Origin: Sulfurovum sp. AR
Lineage (GTDB): Bacteria; Campylobacterota; Campylobacteria; Campylobacterales; Sulfurovaceae
Assembly (NCBI RefSeq): GCF_000296775.1
Contig: NZ_AJLE01000002.1
Location: forward strand, 124,001 to 188,000
Length of the DNA stretch: 64,000 bases
Direction: 5' to 3'
The notes beneath the pieces are model-generated. The model did no database searches. It was not told where the DNA came from and saw only the letters and a program-made list of their open reading frames with translations. Of this stretch, positions 1 through 7,097 are shown one piece after another (the first letter of the stretch is position 1; every line of letters begins with the position of its first letter). A program made the position numbers and the translations under genes.

Positions 1-402
1 GCTGGCCCTCTACCTCTACTTGCTAAAAATAATGATGAAGAAGACACTCTAATTGAAAACCCTTTTGAGGGATGGACTGAACTTAGGTCAGGATTTGATG
101 ATAGTTGTCCCTATTTTGGCCCAGGTCATACAGCCATTTTTGAGTTTAACGTGAAACTAAAAAGTAATAATGGAATCGGGATGTCAACATTTGGATGGAT
201 TGGTAATCATTATTCAATTTTAGGAAATTCTGCTCCTGATGTCGCAAAAAAATGGTGGGGAAGGCTTGGAAGATGGGTTCGAAAAGAAGCAACAAAAATA
301 CCAAGAAATGATACTTGGGCTAAAGAAAAACCTGAGATATATGCATTCCAAAATGCCTTATACGAAATACAGAATGGAACTGAGAGATCTGAGAATCCAT
401 AA
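1..402 (+). CDS. Partial hypothetical protein, C-terminal part
   Basis: The frame is open from the first base of the window and closes at 402, so at least 133 residues are coded and the start lies outside. The internal GTG at 151 is not needed as a start, because the residues before it (through FDDSCPYFGPGHTAIFEF) read as normal protein. The end is basic and rich in Trp (KKWWGRLGRWVRKEA). I do not recognise the family. It is the first payload of the repeat-flanked array and ends 31 bases before the first repeat. Confidence 0.6.
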   Translation, partial: AGPLPLLAKNNDEEDTLIENPFEGWTELRSGFDDSCPYFGPGHTAIFEFNVKLKSNNGIGMSTFGWIGNHYSILGNSAPDVAKKWWGRLGRWVRKEATKIPRNDTWAKEKPEIYAFQNALYEIQNGTERSENP

Positions 403-432
403 TAGAAACAAGAAGAACAAATATATTGTTTA

Positions 433-466
433 AAAACCTTATAAAATATATAACTTTATAAGTTTT
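433..466. repeat. Array site S1 (palindromic repeat)
   Basis: This is the first copy of the repeat AAAACCTTATAAA, then ATATATAAC, then TTTATAAGTTTT. The two arms are complementary and the centre is asymmetric, so orientation can be read. It has the same orientation as S2 to S6. In RNA it would fold as an AT-rich hairpin followed by T residues, so a terminator role is possible as well as a recombination role. Confidence 0.8.
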
Positions 467-504
467 CTATACATTAGTGATTAGCCCTAGTTTTCAAAGC
501 TTTG

Positions 505-798
505 CTAAACATCACTTAGCTCCCCGTATCTTAAATACATAAGATTTTCACCATTATTAATTTTCCAAGGCAGATCACTATTCTTTTCAATTTTTTCTTT
601 TATTTTTGTATTCAAAGGACAGGCAGATGATACCTCTGTTAATACACAATTAGCTGATTCTATATGATCCTCGGTGGCATCATCTGTAAAAACAGCATGG
701 AAATTTAACTGATCTCCATTAAATGAAACATACAAAAATCTAAGGGTGGGTGGAACCTCACCCAATAATGCTATTTGAACTCTTCTTGCAATATCCAT
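505..798 (-). CDS. Small hypothetical protein, possible immunity protein
   Basis: A 97-residue soluble protein. Its start (ARRVQIALLGEVPPTLRFLYV) and its end (NLMYLRYGE) resemble a small, widespread family whose members open with LLGEVxPxLRxV and close with YLRK/YLRYGE. From memory those proteins are often found as orphan immunity-like genes, but I cannot confirm this here. It is the only gene between sites S1 and S2, reads on the minus strand, and has the shared cassette leader upstream at 799-855. No signal peptide or membrane segment is seen. Confidence 0.6.
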   Translation of the reverse strand: MDIARRVQIALLGEVPPTLRFLYVSFNGDQLNFHAVFTDDATEDHIESANCVLTEVSSACPLNTKIKEKIEKNSDLPWKINNGENLMYLRYGELSDV

Positions 799-855
799 TT
801 TAGTCTCAATTATGTTATTTTAGTATTAAGAGTATATCAGAAATATTTAGTTGTT
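799..855 (-). promoter_or_regulatory. Cassette leader with TATACT -10 box
   Basis: On the minus strand the segment reads TTTCTGATATACTCTTAATA (the GATATACT box is at 831-838) between site S2 and the gene start. The same block precedes the genes starting at 3601, 4135 and 28391. This copy lacks the downstream hairpin of the other leaders. A promoter function is inferred from the TATACT box and its position. Confidence 0.55.
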
Positions 856-890
856 AAAACCTTATAAAATATATAACTTTATGAGGATTT
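856..890. repeat. Array site S2
   Basis: This copy differs from the consensus in the right arm (TTTATGAGGATTT). The left arm and the centre are identical to S1. It lies 423 bases after S1 and separates a minus-strand gene from a plus-strand gene whose leaders face away from this site on both sides. Confidence 0.8.
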
Positions 891-919
891 CTCACCTGTT
901 GTATTTCTTGTAATAGCTG

Positions 920-1001
920 GACATTTTTTGTATACTACAAATGCTTCAAAAAGGGGAGAAAGTACATTTAGTTCCTCTAATAACATAGTTAGGAAAACAT
1001 A
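920..1001 (+). promoter_or_regulatory. Cassette leader of the SoxZ-like gene
   Basis: A block GGACATTTTTTGTATACT (TATACT at 931-936) is followed by a short self-complementary stretch around 955-977 and a purine-rich ribosome site (AGGAAAA) 5-7 bases before the ATG at 1002. Nearly the same order of elements occurs at 2131-2223. Confidence 0.6.
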
Positions 1002-1955
1002 ATGAGCTCCATGATACATCCAATAAGAGTAATACTTTTAATTGCCATCTTATTCGCCACTCTTTACTCAGACACCTGTAGTCATGATGTGAGATTGAAA
1101 GCAAAAAGCATTGGTGGTTCAATGTACGTAAAGTTTAGAATGAGAGATGCCAATAACTATTATAAAATAAAGCAAAAAAAAGCAACGGAACTACGTTATA
1201 TCACACACATTTTACTTAAAAAAGGTGAGAATGTCCTCTATGATGCATCGACATCTGATAGTGTATTCCCACTGCAAACAATCTCTTTATATGCCGATAA
1301 TACGAATGAATCAAATACACTGCAAGCCATTATCACCTACAATACAGGTGAGCAGCTCAAATGTTCTAAGCCAATCAATCAAAGTACTCTAGAAAAGCCT
1401 AAACTTGTACAAAATCCCTCTAATGTCAAAGAGGATCATAGATCTGTCGATTATCACACTACTCACCCAAATCTTTGGGAAGCAACCAGTTTCGAAGAGG
1501 CCATTAAAATACTCTACGGCACTTCTGATGTGATAAAAACAAAGAATAAGGCCTATTCCCCTTGGGATCACGAATCAGACGACCCTAAACTCGCAGTAAG
1601 CGGAGATGGTGAATACTTTCATATATCTGCTGTACCTGAAGTAGAATCATTAATGGTTCTAGCCTCTTATAGGGAAAAGGTTGTCCAATACATCATAAGA
1701 ATTCCGGAAAATAATGGTATCGGCTTTCCCATAACTGTACCAATTAACGAAAAGAATTTTACATCCGATCTGCGCTCGTTTACAACACCAACTAGCCAAT
1801 TTAAATTTACAGGATATACTAAACCTTCTACAGTTTCCATTGTATATCGTTTACGAAATGGCAAAGTGTATCGGCAGGATTTTTCGACATCTGGAATATC
1901 GTTTTGTGAACCGCAAAGAACGTATCTTTATGTTGAACTGAAGAATGCAAATTAA
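1002..1955 (+). CDS. Secreted protein with a possible SoxZ-like domain
   Basis: A 317-residue protein. Residues 8-24 form a hydrophobic signal segment. Residues about 30-125 can be laid on the SoxZ carrier fold: a VRLKAKS strand, a KFRMRD strand, a THILLKKGENVLYDA segment like the SoxZ NGK strand pair, and an aromatic end. The second half (160-310) has the general strand pattern of SoxY but no C-terminal GGCGG arm, which in SoxY carries the sulfur substrate. No sox genes are next to it. The SoxZ link is inference from pattern only; the protein could be another immunoglobulin-like secreted protein. It is the single gene between S2 and S3. Confidence 0.6.
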   Translation: MSSMIHPIRVILLIAILFATLYSDTCSHDVRLKAKSIGGSMYVKFRMRDANNYYKIKQKKATELRYITHILLKKGENVLYDASTSDSVFPLQTISLYADNTNESNTLQAIITYNTGEQLKCSKPINQSTLEKPKLVQNPSNVKEDHRSVDYHTTHPNLWEATSFEEAIKILYGTSDVIKTKNKAYSPWDHESDDPKLAVSGDGEYFHISAVPEVESLMVLASYREKVVQYIIRIPENNGIGFPITVPINEKNFTSDLRSFTTPTSQFKFTGYTKPSTVSIVYRLRNGKVYRQDFSTSGISFCEPQRTYLYVELKNAN

Positions 1956-2001
1956 AATATTTATAAATAGTATTTTAAACGTTAACTCACCTTTTAGTTA
2001 G

Positions 2002-2070
2002 AAAACCTTATAAAATATATAACTTTATGAGGTTTCTTCCCCGTCATATTATAAGGTTTTTGTTTTCTAG
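2002..2070. repeat. Array site S3 with an extra half-site
   Basis: The core palindrome is at 2002-2035. An additional right-arm-like half-site, ATTATAAGGTTTTTG, follows at 2048-2062 and runs into GTTTTCTAGG. Site S4 has the same extension, so the full element in these two copies is about 70-80 bases with three arms. It lies 1146 bases after S2. Confidence 0.75.
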
Positions 2071-2130
2071 GCAATTATACAAGCATTTGCTAAGTTCACA
2101 TGATCACTAATACTTCCCTTAAAGATAATA

Positions 2131-2223
2131 GGACATTTTTTTTGTATACTACAATGCTTTAATAAAAATAATAGAGAACATTTTGTTCTTCTAATAAATA
2201 ATCAGGTTACAAAAGGAGCAAAA
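2131..2223 (+). promoter_or_regulatory. Cassette leader of the membrane-protein pair
   Basis: A block GGACATTTTTTTTGTATACT (TATACT at 2145-2150) is followed by a perfect small hairpin AGAACA-TTT-TGTTCT at 2175-2189, then CTAATAAATA and a strong ribosome site AAAAGGAG before the GTG at 2224. It is clearly related to the leader at 920-1001. Confidence 0.65.
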
Positions 2224-2655
2224 GTGAAAAAAGAAAAATCGGCTACAAGTATTGTCGTACATCACATACTACATACAACTATTATATTTCCATTCTTTGG
2301 ATTACTTACGGGGTACTTTGTACTCAAATTTTTAGGTAAATCTCTTGATGTTACAACACTTATGATTCTCAAAGATTTGGTAAGTATTGGTTTCGTCTTT
2401 CTTGGTGTGAAATATTCACTTTCGTACATTAACAAGAAATTTACCGTTTCAAACCCTCAACGTAGTTCAAGAATCTCGATAATAGTCTTTGGAGTTTTAG
2501 CTGCATGTATGTGGGCACTTAGTATTTTCAATGGTTTCAATATCATCGGAATTGTTTACAATACTGTCTTTTTCGGAATTATTTTTACAATTTTCTTCGT
2601 TTTTACAAAAAAATATTTTTCGAACTTGAAAATTCTACAAACAGCCGTAGCCTAA
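2224..2655 (+). CDS. Small four-helix membrane protein
   Basis: A 143-residue protein with about four hydrophobic segments (roughly 13-35, 44-68, 82-105 and 108-130). The GTG start is supported by AAAAGGAG just upstream. I do not recognise the family. It is the first of two membrane-protein genes in the S3-S4 interval; the second follows after 23 bases and is broken. Confidence 0.65.
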   Translation: MKKEKSATSIVVHHILHTTIIFPFFGLLTGYFVLKFLGKSLDVTTLMILKDLVSIGFVFLGVKYSLSYINKKFTVSNPQRSSRISIIVFGVLAACMWALSIFNGFNIIGIVYNTVFFGIIFTIFFVFTKKYFSNLKILQTAVA

Positions 2656-2678
2656 TAAGACTCTACACACCAATAAAA

Positions 2679-3127
2679 ATGGAAAATGTTTATGAACAAC
2701 AAGCTCAAAAAATAAAAGTTCCTGTAGTAGCTTGGATTATTTTTATAATCTCTTTTCTTGGGATAGTTGGGCTCCTATCTTTTTTAGCTGTCATACTTGG
2801 ATATCTTTCTGTAGATGATCCACATATGAAAGAATACTACGCTTCACTTGGAGTTATTGATCATTTAAAAGTAATAATCAATCCAATTTTAGCCTTTGTA
2901 GCCTCATTCATGTTGATACGCAAAAAACTTATTGCGGTAAAACTCTTTTGGGCGTATGCTTTTTTTATATAATAAGCCAAATTTACAATCTTATGAAATC
3001 TGGAACAAATATTATGTCATTATCCGAGAGTGGTGGCATTGCTGCTCATGTCCTTGGACTACTTTGGGTTATCTTCCTTGTTTACTATTCTAATAGAATG
3101 GCAAAACAAGGTTTACTGAAACCATAA
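2679..3127 (+). pseudogene. Frameshifted small membrane protein
   Basis: The frame starting at 2679 (MENVYEQQ...) stops at 2972, just after a run of seven T at about 2960-2966. With one more T the frame continues as AFFYIISQIYNLMKSG and so on to a stop at 3127, adding a fourth membrane helix (HVLGLLWVIFLVYYS) and giving about 152 residues. The continuation reads like real membrane protein. This can be a decayed gene, slippage in the T run, or a sequencing error. It has no clear ribosome site and may be translated with the upstream gene. Confidence 0.6.
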
Positions 3128-3179
3128 CACCAATCATAAACCCACTTGCAGCTTTTTGATTAGTCAGTTTTTTAGTTTG

Positions 3180-3260
3180 AAAACCTTATAAAATATATAA
3201 CTTTATAAGGACTTCATCCCTGTTATATTCTATGTTAGATTATAAGGTTTTGGTTTTTAG
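3180..3260. repeat. Array site S4 with an extra half-site
   Basis: The core is at 3180-3210 and an extra half-site ATTATAAGGTTTTGG begins at 3239, as in S3. A CCCTGTTATATTCTATG-like spacer is partly shared with S3 and S2. It lies 1178 bases after S3 and in the same orientation. Confidence 0.75.
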
Positions 3261-3340
3261 GATATAAAAAGTTTATAACGTTTGACTTGAGACATAGTTG
3301 TACCCACAGGACAACTATGTCGCTGCAAGGTTTTATTATC

Positions 3341-3601
3341 TTATTTGATTAATGTTAAGATGAGAACAATTGGAACGGCAAGTATTAAATAATATACAAA
3401 TAATCTATTATCGAAGAGTGGCATATTTTTGATTTCATCTTCAAGTTTGTCATATTCCTCTATAAAACTAGTATCTTCAGATTCAGAACGTAGATGGGCA
3501 AGCCGTATCCGCTCCCTCCATTTAACTAAATAATACATAACTCTAGCACCAATATAGATTAATCCAATTAAAATAATAGTTGTAATAATGATTTCAATCA
3601 A
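3341..3601 (-). CDS. Small two-helix membrane protein
   Basis: An 86-residue protein with membrane helices at about 3-25 and 66-84 and an acidic, charged stretch between them (RSESEDTSFIEEYDKLEDEI). The start is TTG, with AAGGTAAAG upstream on the minus strand. The family is unknown. It is the only gene in the S4-S5 interval and reads against the plus-strand genes to its left. Confidence 0.55.
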   Translation of the reverse strand: MIEIIITTIILIGLIYIGARVMYYLVKWRERIRLAHLRSESEDTSFIEEYDKLEDEIKNMPLFDNRLFVYYLILAVPIVLILTLIK

Positions 3602-3713
3602 AGTGTCTTTACCTTGTAGTTGTTTTTTGAGTATAACTATTTATTAAAGGAACAAAGTGTCCTCTTATTGAGTTATTTCAGTATTAAGAGTATATCAAAA
3701 ATGTCTTGTTCTG
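3602..3713 (-). promoter_or_regulatory. Cassette leader with hairpin
   Basis: On the minus strand, ACATTTTTGATATACTCTTA (GATATACT box at 3689-3696) is followed by a hairpin-prone AGGACACTTTGTTCCT at 3648-3663 and TTAATAAATAG. Almost the same text occurs on the plus strand at 28292-28355, which ties the two islands together. Confidence 0.65.
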
Positions 3714-3746
3714 AAAACCTTATAAAATATATAACTTTATTGGGTT
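3714..3746. repeat. Array site S5
   Basis: The left arm and the centre are identical to the other copies; the right arm is weaker (TTTATTGGGTT). It lies 534 bases after S4 and has the same orientation. Confidence 0.75.
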
Positions 3747-3769
3747 ATCTACTAACTATATTTTATACC

Positions 3770-4135
3770 TCAATTTAACTCTACACATACCTGTTGATAC
3801 CAGTCTGAAATATTTTTCCACTTTTCATCAGTAGTGCCATTGTGAGACCAAAACACAACTTCTCCCGACTTGTTTAGACAATAGTAGTCACCATTGTCTT
3901 CCACAATAGGGAGCAAGTCTCTTGATAATCCCATTTTACTCCAAGCAGTATCCGAAATTTCATAAATATCTAAATGACATGAACCAGACAAAATTACTGC
4001 TGGTTCAAAACAAGCATTAGCAACATCACTTCCAGATTTTAAAAATTCAATGTAATCTGGATGAAATTTATAATTTAATTTCTCTTGGGCTTCTTGTATT
4101 TCCTGATCAGTTGGAACTCTGAATGGATTTTCCAT
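3770..4135 (-). CDS. SMI1/KNR4 (SUKH) family protein
   Basis: About 121 residues. The sequence PTDQEIQEAQEKLNYKFHPDYIEFLKSG is the typical SUKH opening: a helix, then a YxEFL core. A strand-rich middle and a W-containing end (DEKWKNISDWYQQVC) follow. SUKH proteins are known as immunity proteins against secreted nuclease toxins and as general partner-binding proteins. I place the start at the ATG at 4135, because AAAAAGGACACAT precedes it; the longer start at 4162 has no ribosome site. No matching toxin is in the window, so it is an orphan. It is the last gene of the array. Confidence 0.8.
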   Translation of the reverse strand: MENPFRVPTDQEIQEAQEKLNYKFHPDYIEFLKSGSDVANACFEPAVILSGSCHLDIYEISDTAWSKMGLSRDLLPIVEDNGDYYCLNKSGEVVFWSHNGTTDEKWKNISDWYQQVCVELN

Positions 4136-4236
4136 ATGTGTCCTTTTTCGAGAATAATTCATTTAATTAAAGAAAGAAAATGTCTTGATTATTATGAAAT
4201 TAAATATTAAGAGTATACCAAAAATATATTCTTCTC
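4136..4236 (-). promoter_or_regulatory. Cassette leader of the SUKH gene
   Basis: On the minus strand, ATTTTTGGTATACTCTTAATA (box at 4212-4219) matches the other leaders, followed by AAGACATTTTCTTTCTTTAA in the hairpin position, although its pairing is weak here. A promoter is inferred. Confidence 0.55.
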
Positions 4237-4271
4237 AAAACCTTATAAAATATATAACTTTATAAGGTTTT
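4237..4271. repeat. Array site S6, boundary with chromosomal genes
   Basis: This is the best copy of the palindrome, with complete arms AAAACCTTATAAA and TTTATAAGGTTTT. It stands only 20 bases from the end of the conserved ABC transporter operon, so it marks the edge of the array. In either strand it could serve as a terminator for that operon. Confidence 0.8.
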
Positions 4272-4291
4272 CTTTCTATGAGTTGATAATG

Positions 4292-5083
4292 TTATTCGTC
4301 TTCTTTGGCAAATTTTTCATAAAAAAATGCCACAATGGCTTCTCTGCATCTGATATACTCAGGATCATGTTGAAGTTCAACTCTGTTTCTTGGACGCTCC
4401 AGATTTACTTCGAGTATCTCTCCGATAGTCGCTGCAGGGCCATTGGTCATCATGACAACTCTATCACTGAGCAGTACGGCTTCATCTATGTCATGTGTCA
4501 TGATGATCATGGTTGTATTCACAGTTTGCTGTATATGCATTAAAAGTTCTTGCAGCGTTGTTCTTGTTAACGAGTCAATCGCTGCAAAAGGTTCATCCAT
4601 CAGTAAAACATCGGGTTCGATAGAAAGCGCTCTTGCGATATCTGCACGCTGGTTCATACCTTCGGAGATATCACAGGGAAGTTTATCTTTAGCCGCATCC
4701 AAGTTTACCATGGAGACAAATTTTTCTACACGTTCACGTAAGGTGAGGGCATCAAGTTTAGGCATTATTTTTCTAATGGCCATCTCTATATTTTCATATA
4801 CGCTTAACCATGGAAGTAAAGAGCCATGCTGAAATACGACTGCTCTGTCCGGTCCCGGTTCACTCACTGCATTTCCATTTAGAATAATCTCACCTTGAGA
4901 CTGTTTCTCAAGTCCCAAGATGATATTCAGTAATGTTGATTTACCGCATCCTTTGTGTCCAATGATAGAAATGATTTCATTTTTGTTAATGTCTAAATTG
5001 ACATCGGTCAATGCAATATACGCTTCTTTCCCAGACGTAGGAAATCTTTTTTCAATATTTTTTAAACTTAGAAATTCACTCAT
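4292..5083 (-). CDS. ABC transporter ATP-binding protein, nitrate/taurine type
   Basis: A 263-residue cytoplasmic ATPase of the NitT/TauT class, closest by eye to nitrate transporter subunits (NrtD-like). It has a Walker A GHKGCGKST at 42-50, a Q-loop at about 85, Walker B LLMDEP at about 160 and an H-loop in THDIDEA near 196. The signature is ISEGMNQR at 139-146 instead of the usual LSGGMxQR, so the second residue of the glycine pair is changed; this may lower activity. It overlaps the permease gene by four bases (ATGA), which shows one operon. The substrate is inferred only from the family. Confidence 0.85.
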   Translation of the reverse strand: MSEFLSLKNIEKRFPTSGKEAYIALTDVNLDINKNEIISIIGHKGCGKSTLLNIILGLEKQSQGEIILNGNAVSEPGPDRAVVFQHGSLLPWLSVYENIEMAIRKIMPKLDALTLRERVEKFVSMVNLDAAKDKLPCDISEGMNQRADIARALSIEPDVLLMDEPFAAIDSLTRTTLQELLMHIQQTVNTTMIIMTHDIDEAVLLSDRVVMMTNGPAATIGEILEVNLERPRNRVELQHDPEYIRCREAIVAFFYEKFAKEDE

Positions 5084-5898
5084 GATGCTCTACCTTTTTT
5101 TGTGTAATCAAAGAAATCAGATACTTTTCTCATCATGAGATCTAAAATAAACCCGATGATACTAACAAGGAACATACCAATAATGACATGACTATAAGCA
5201 AGGTCATCGTATGCATTCCAGATCCATGTTCCTATACCAATCCCACCGGCCAACATTTCAGCACCAATGATCACTAACCATGAAAGTCCCAGTGAGAGTC
5301 TCATACCGGAAAAGATGTATGGTACAGCAACAGGAAGTATGATCTGTACGACTTTTTCAAGTGCATTAAATCTTAAGACCCTGGCCACATTCATATAATT
5401 TTCACTTACACTGCGTACACCCAAGACCGTATAGATCATGACCGGCCATAGTGAGGTAAGGAAAATGGTTGAGATCACTGTCATATTACTATCTTTGAAG
5501 ATAAAAAGTAACAGGGGTAACCATGCCAATGGGGATACAGGCTTTAATAGATGAATAATAGGATCAAAGGCATATTGAAGATTTTTGCTCATACCTATGT
5601 GTAAGCCCAATGGGATCCCTATGATCAGTGAAAGTGCAAATCCACCAAAAACCTTTTTAAGCGATGCTAAGAGATGCCAAAAGATCCCTTTATCCTCTTC
5701 ACTATCTATATAAAAAGGGTTAGCAAATATACCATCGATTTCATCTCCTTCAGCATCTTCCCCACCAAAAGCTGCTAGATAGGTATTGGCAGGAGTTGGG
5801 AATCCGTCCACCACACTAGCGATGCCACTCCATATACCCCAGATCGTGCTCAATACCAATAGTGGTAATATGATCTTTTTTATAAGCTCATATTTCAT
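5080..5898 (-). CDS. ABC transporter permease, nitrate/taurine type
   Basis: About 272 residues with six or so membrane helices and the inner-membrane coupling loop in the region FNALEKVVQIILPVAVPYIFSG. An N-terminal periplasmic insert (EDAEGDEIDGIFANPFYIDSEEDKG) is like that of nitrate permeases (NrtB). The ATG at 5898 is chosen because AAAGGAGAAAAG precedes it. No substrate-binding protein gene lies upstream; the next 480 bases are non-coding, so the system must use a binding protein from elsewhere or have lost it. Confidence 0.85.
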   Translation of the reverse strand: MKYELIKKIILPLLVLSTIWGIWSGIASVVDGFPTPANTYLAAFGGEDAEGDEIDGIFANPFYIDSEEDKGIFWHLLASLKKVFGGFALSLIIGIPLGLHIGMSKNLQYAFDPIIHLLKPVSPLAWLPLLLFIFKDSNMTVISTIFLTSLWPVMIYTVLGVRSVSENYMNVARVLRFNALEKVVQIILPVAVPYIFSGMRLSLGLSWLVIIGAEMLAGGIGIGTWIWNAYDDLAYSHVIIGMFLVSIIGFILDLMMRKVSDFFDYTKKGRAS

Positions 5899-5924
5899 CT
5901 TTTCTCCTTTAATGTGCACGTTTA

Positions 5925-5942
5925 AAAAAACTATAGTTTTTT
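5925..5942. promoter_or_regulatory. Perfect palindrome upstream of the ABC operon
   Basis: AAAAAACTATAGTTTTTT is an 18-base perfect palindrome 26 bases upstream of the permease start. It could be an operator for the ABC operon. A TTGACA at 5940 on the plus strand is probably chance, because nothing is coded after it for over 400 bases. Confidence 0.35.
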
Positions 5943-6010
5943 GACATAGTTATACTTTCATATGGGTCCACCCCTATGACATATGGAGATCTTTAAGAGT
6001 TAATACCTTT

Positions 6011-6097
6011 GTATTTACAGGTACCTGAAGTGAGATAAGGAGATTACATTGTATTCAAAAAGGAGGATTTAATTCACTTCAGGCACTTGTAAATACA
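6011..6097. repeat. Long inverted repeat in a 480-base gene-free stretch
   Basis: Two 24-base arms, at 6011-6034 and 6074-6097, are complementary with two mismatches (TGTATTTACA at the outer ends, CCTGAAGTGA at the inner ends) around a 39-base loop. The outer motif TGTATTTACA recurs alone at 6111-6120. The stretch 5899-6382 otherwise holds no gene that I can see. It may be a small insertion remnant or a regulatory hairpin. Confidence 0.6.
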
Positions 6098-6290
6098 GAA
6101 CATTATGCTTTGTATTTACATTTTTTTAGTGACAAATGTAGGATTTTTAAATTCAGCCGGTCCATGAGTACAAATATACTCTGGCTGTTTGGTTTTAACT
6201 ATCCCTCTATTTGTTTTAGATAACTCTTTTTAAATTCCTTTTAACTATGTGTGATTCAAGTATAACAGCAATGGAGTAGTTTATATATCT

Positions 6291-6317
6291 ACTGTTGATT
6301 AAATTTTAATCAACAGT
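6291..6317. promoter_or_regulatory. Palindrome upstream of fetB
   Basis: ACTGTTGATTAAA and TTTAATCAACAGT form 13-base arms around a single base. It lies 66 bases before the fetB start. It is either an operator or a terminator-like hairpin; there is no T run. Confidence 0.45.
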
Positions 6318-6382
6318 CTAGAAATGATCCTGAGTATTTCTGTAGATAGTAAGACGTAGTATGAGTTTGCTATAATAAACAG

Positions 6383-7090
6383 ATGAATACATCCATATAC
6401 ACTATCTCATTTCTCAATCTTTTGTGGGTGATGATCCCCGTTGCTATAGTGATCGTGATCTATATACGTTGGACTCAGGATAAGGTTACGCTTTTTTATG
6501 CACTTTTCAGGATGTTGATACAGTTGATACTGATAGGATATGTGTTGACCTATATCTTTAATGTGGATTCTCCGTATCTCGTACTATTGATACTTTCGGT
6601 TATGCTTATTGCTGCAAGTATCATCTCTATGCGGCCTCTTGAAAAACGGCAAAACAAATTCTATCTTTACGCTTTTCTTTCTATATGTATTGGTAGTATT
6701 TTTACACTGTTGATGGTTGTGTTTGGTGTACTGAGTCTTGATTCTTGGTATGAACCCAGATATATTATTCCGCTTGCTGGGATGATCTTTGCAAATGCGA
6801 TGAATGCTGTAAGTATTGCTGCTGAAAGAGTTGAAAGCGAGATCAATAGGGGAAATGCTTATATCAATGCCCGGGTCATATCTTTTAAGGCAGCACTGAT
6901 TCCTAGGATCAATATGCTTTTTGCCGTGGGTCTTGTATCTTTGCCTGGCATGATGACAGGTCAGATACTATCAGGGGTCGATCCTTTGATAGCTGTACGG
7001 TATCAGATCATGGTCATGCTGATGATCTTAGGTTCTGCGGGTATATCTGTAGTGATCTATTTGATGCTTTTGAAAAAAAGATACTCTTAA
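6383..7090 (+). CDS. fetB: FetB-like iron export permease (UPF0014)
   Basis: A 235-residue inner-membrane protein with about seven helices and the family landmarks RMLIQLILIGYVLTYIF near the N-terminus and LPGMMTGQILSGVDPLIAVRYQI near the C-terminus. In Escherichia coli FetA (ATPase) and FetB form an ABC exporter linked to iron and oxidative stress. No FetA gene is adjacent, so the ATPase must be elsewhere or the protein acts alone. It converges with the desuccinylase-like gene, with ten bases between the stops. Confidence 0.85.
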   Translation: MNTSIYTISFLNLLWVMIPVAIVIVIYIRWTQDKVTLFYALFRMLIQLILIGYVLTYIFNVDSPYLVLLILSVMLIAASIISMRPLEKRQNKFYLYAFLSICIGSIFTLLMVVFGVLSLDSWYEPRYIIPLAGMIFANAMNAVSIAAERVESEINRGNAYINARVISFKAALIPRINMLFAVGLVSLPGMMTGQILSGVDPLIAVRYQIMVMLMILGSAGISVVIYLMLLKKRYS

Positions 7091-7097
7091 ATAAAGA

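Noticed and set aside
3770-4135. Toxin-antitoxin or toxin-immunity pair around the SUKH gene
   Set aside because: The neighbouring genes are small membrane proteins in separate units; no nuclease or polymorphic toxin gene is visible.
433-4271. CRISPR array from the repeated palindromes
   Set aside because: The spacing is irregular and hundreds of bases long, the intervals hold genes, and no cas genes are present.
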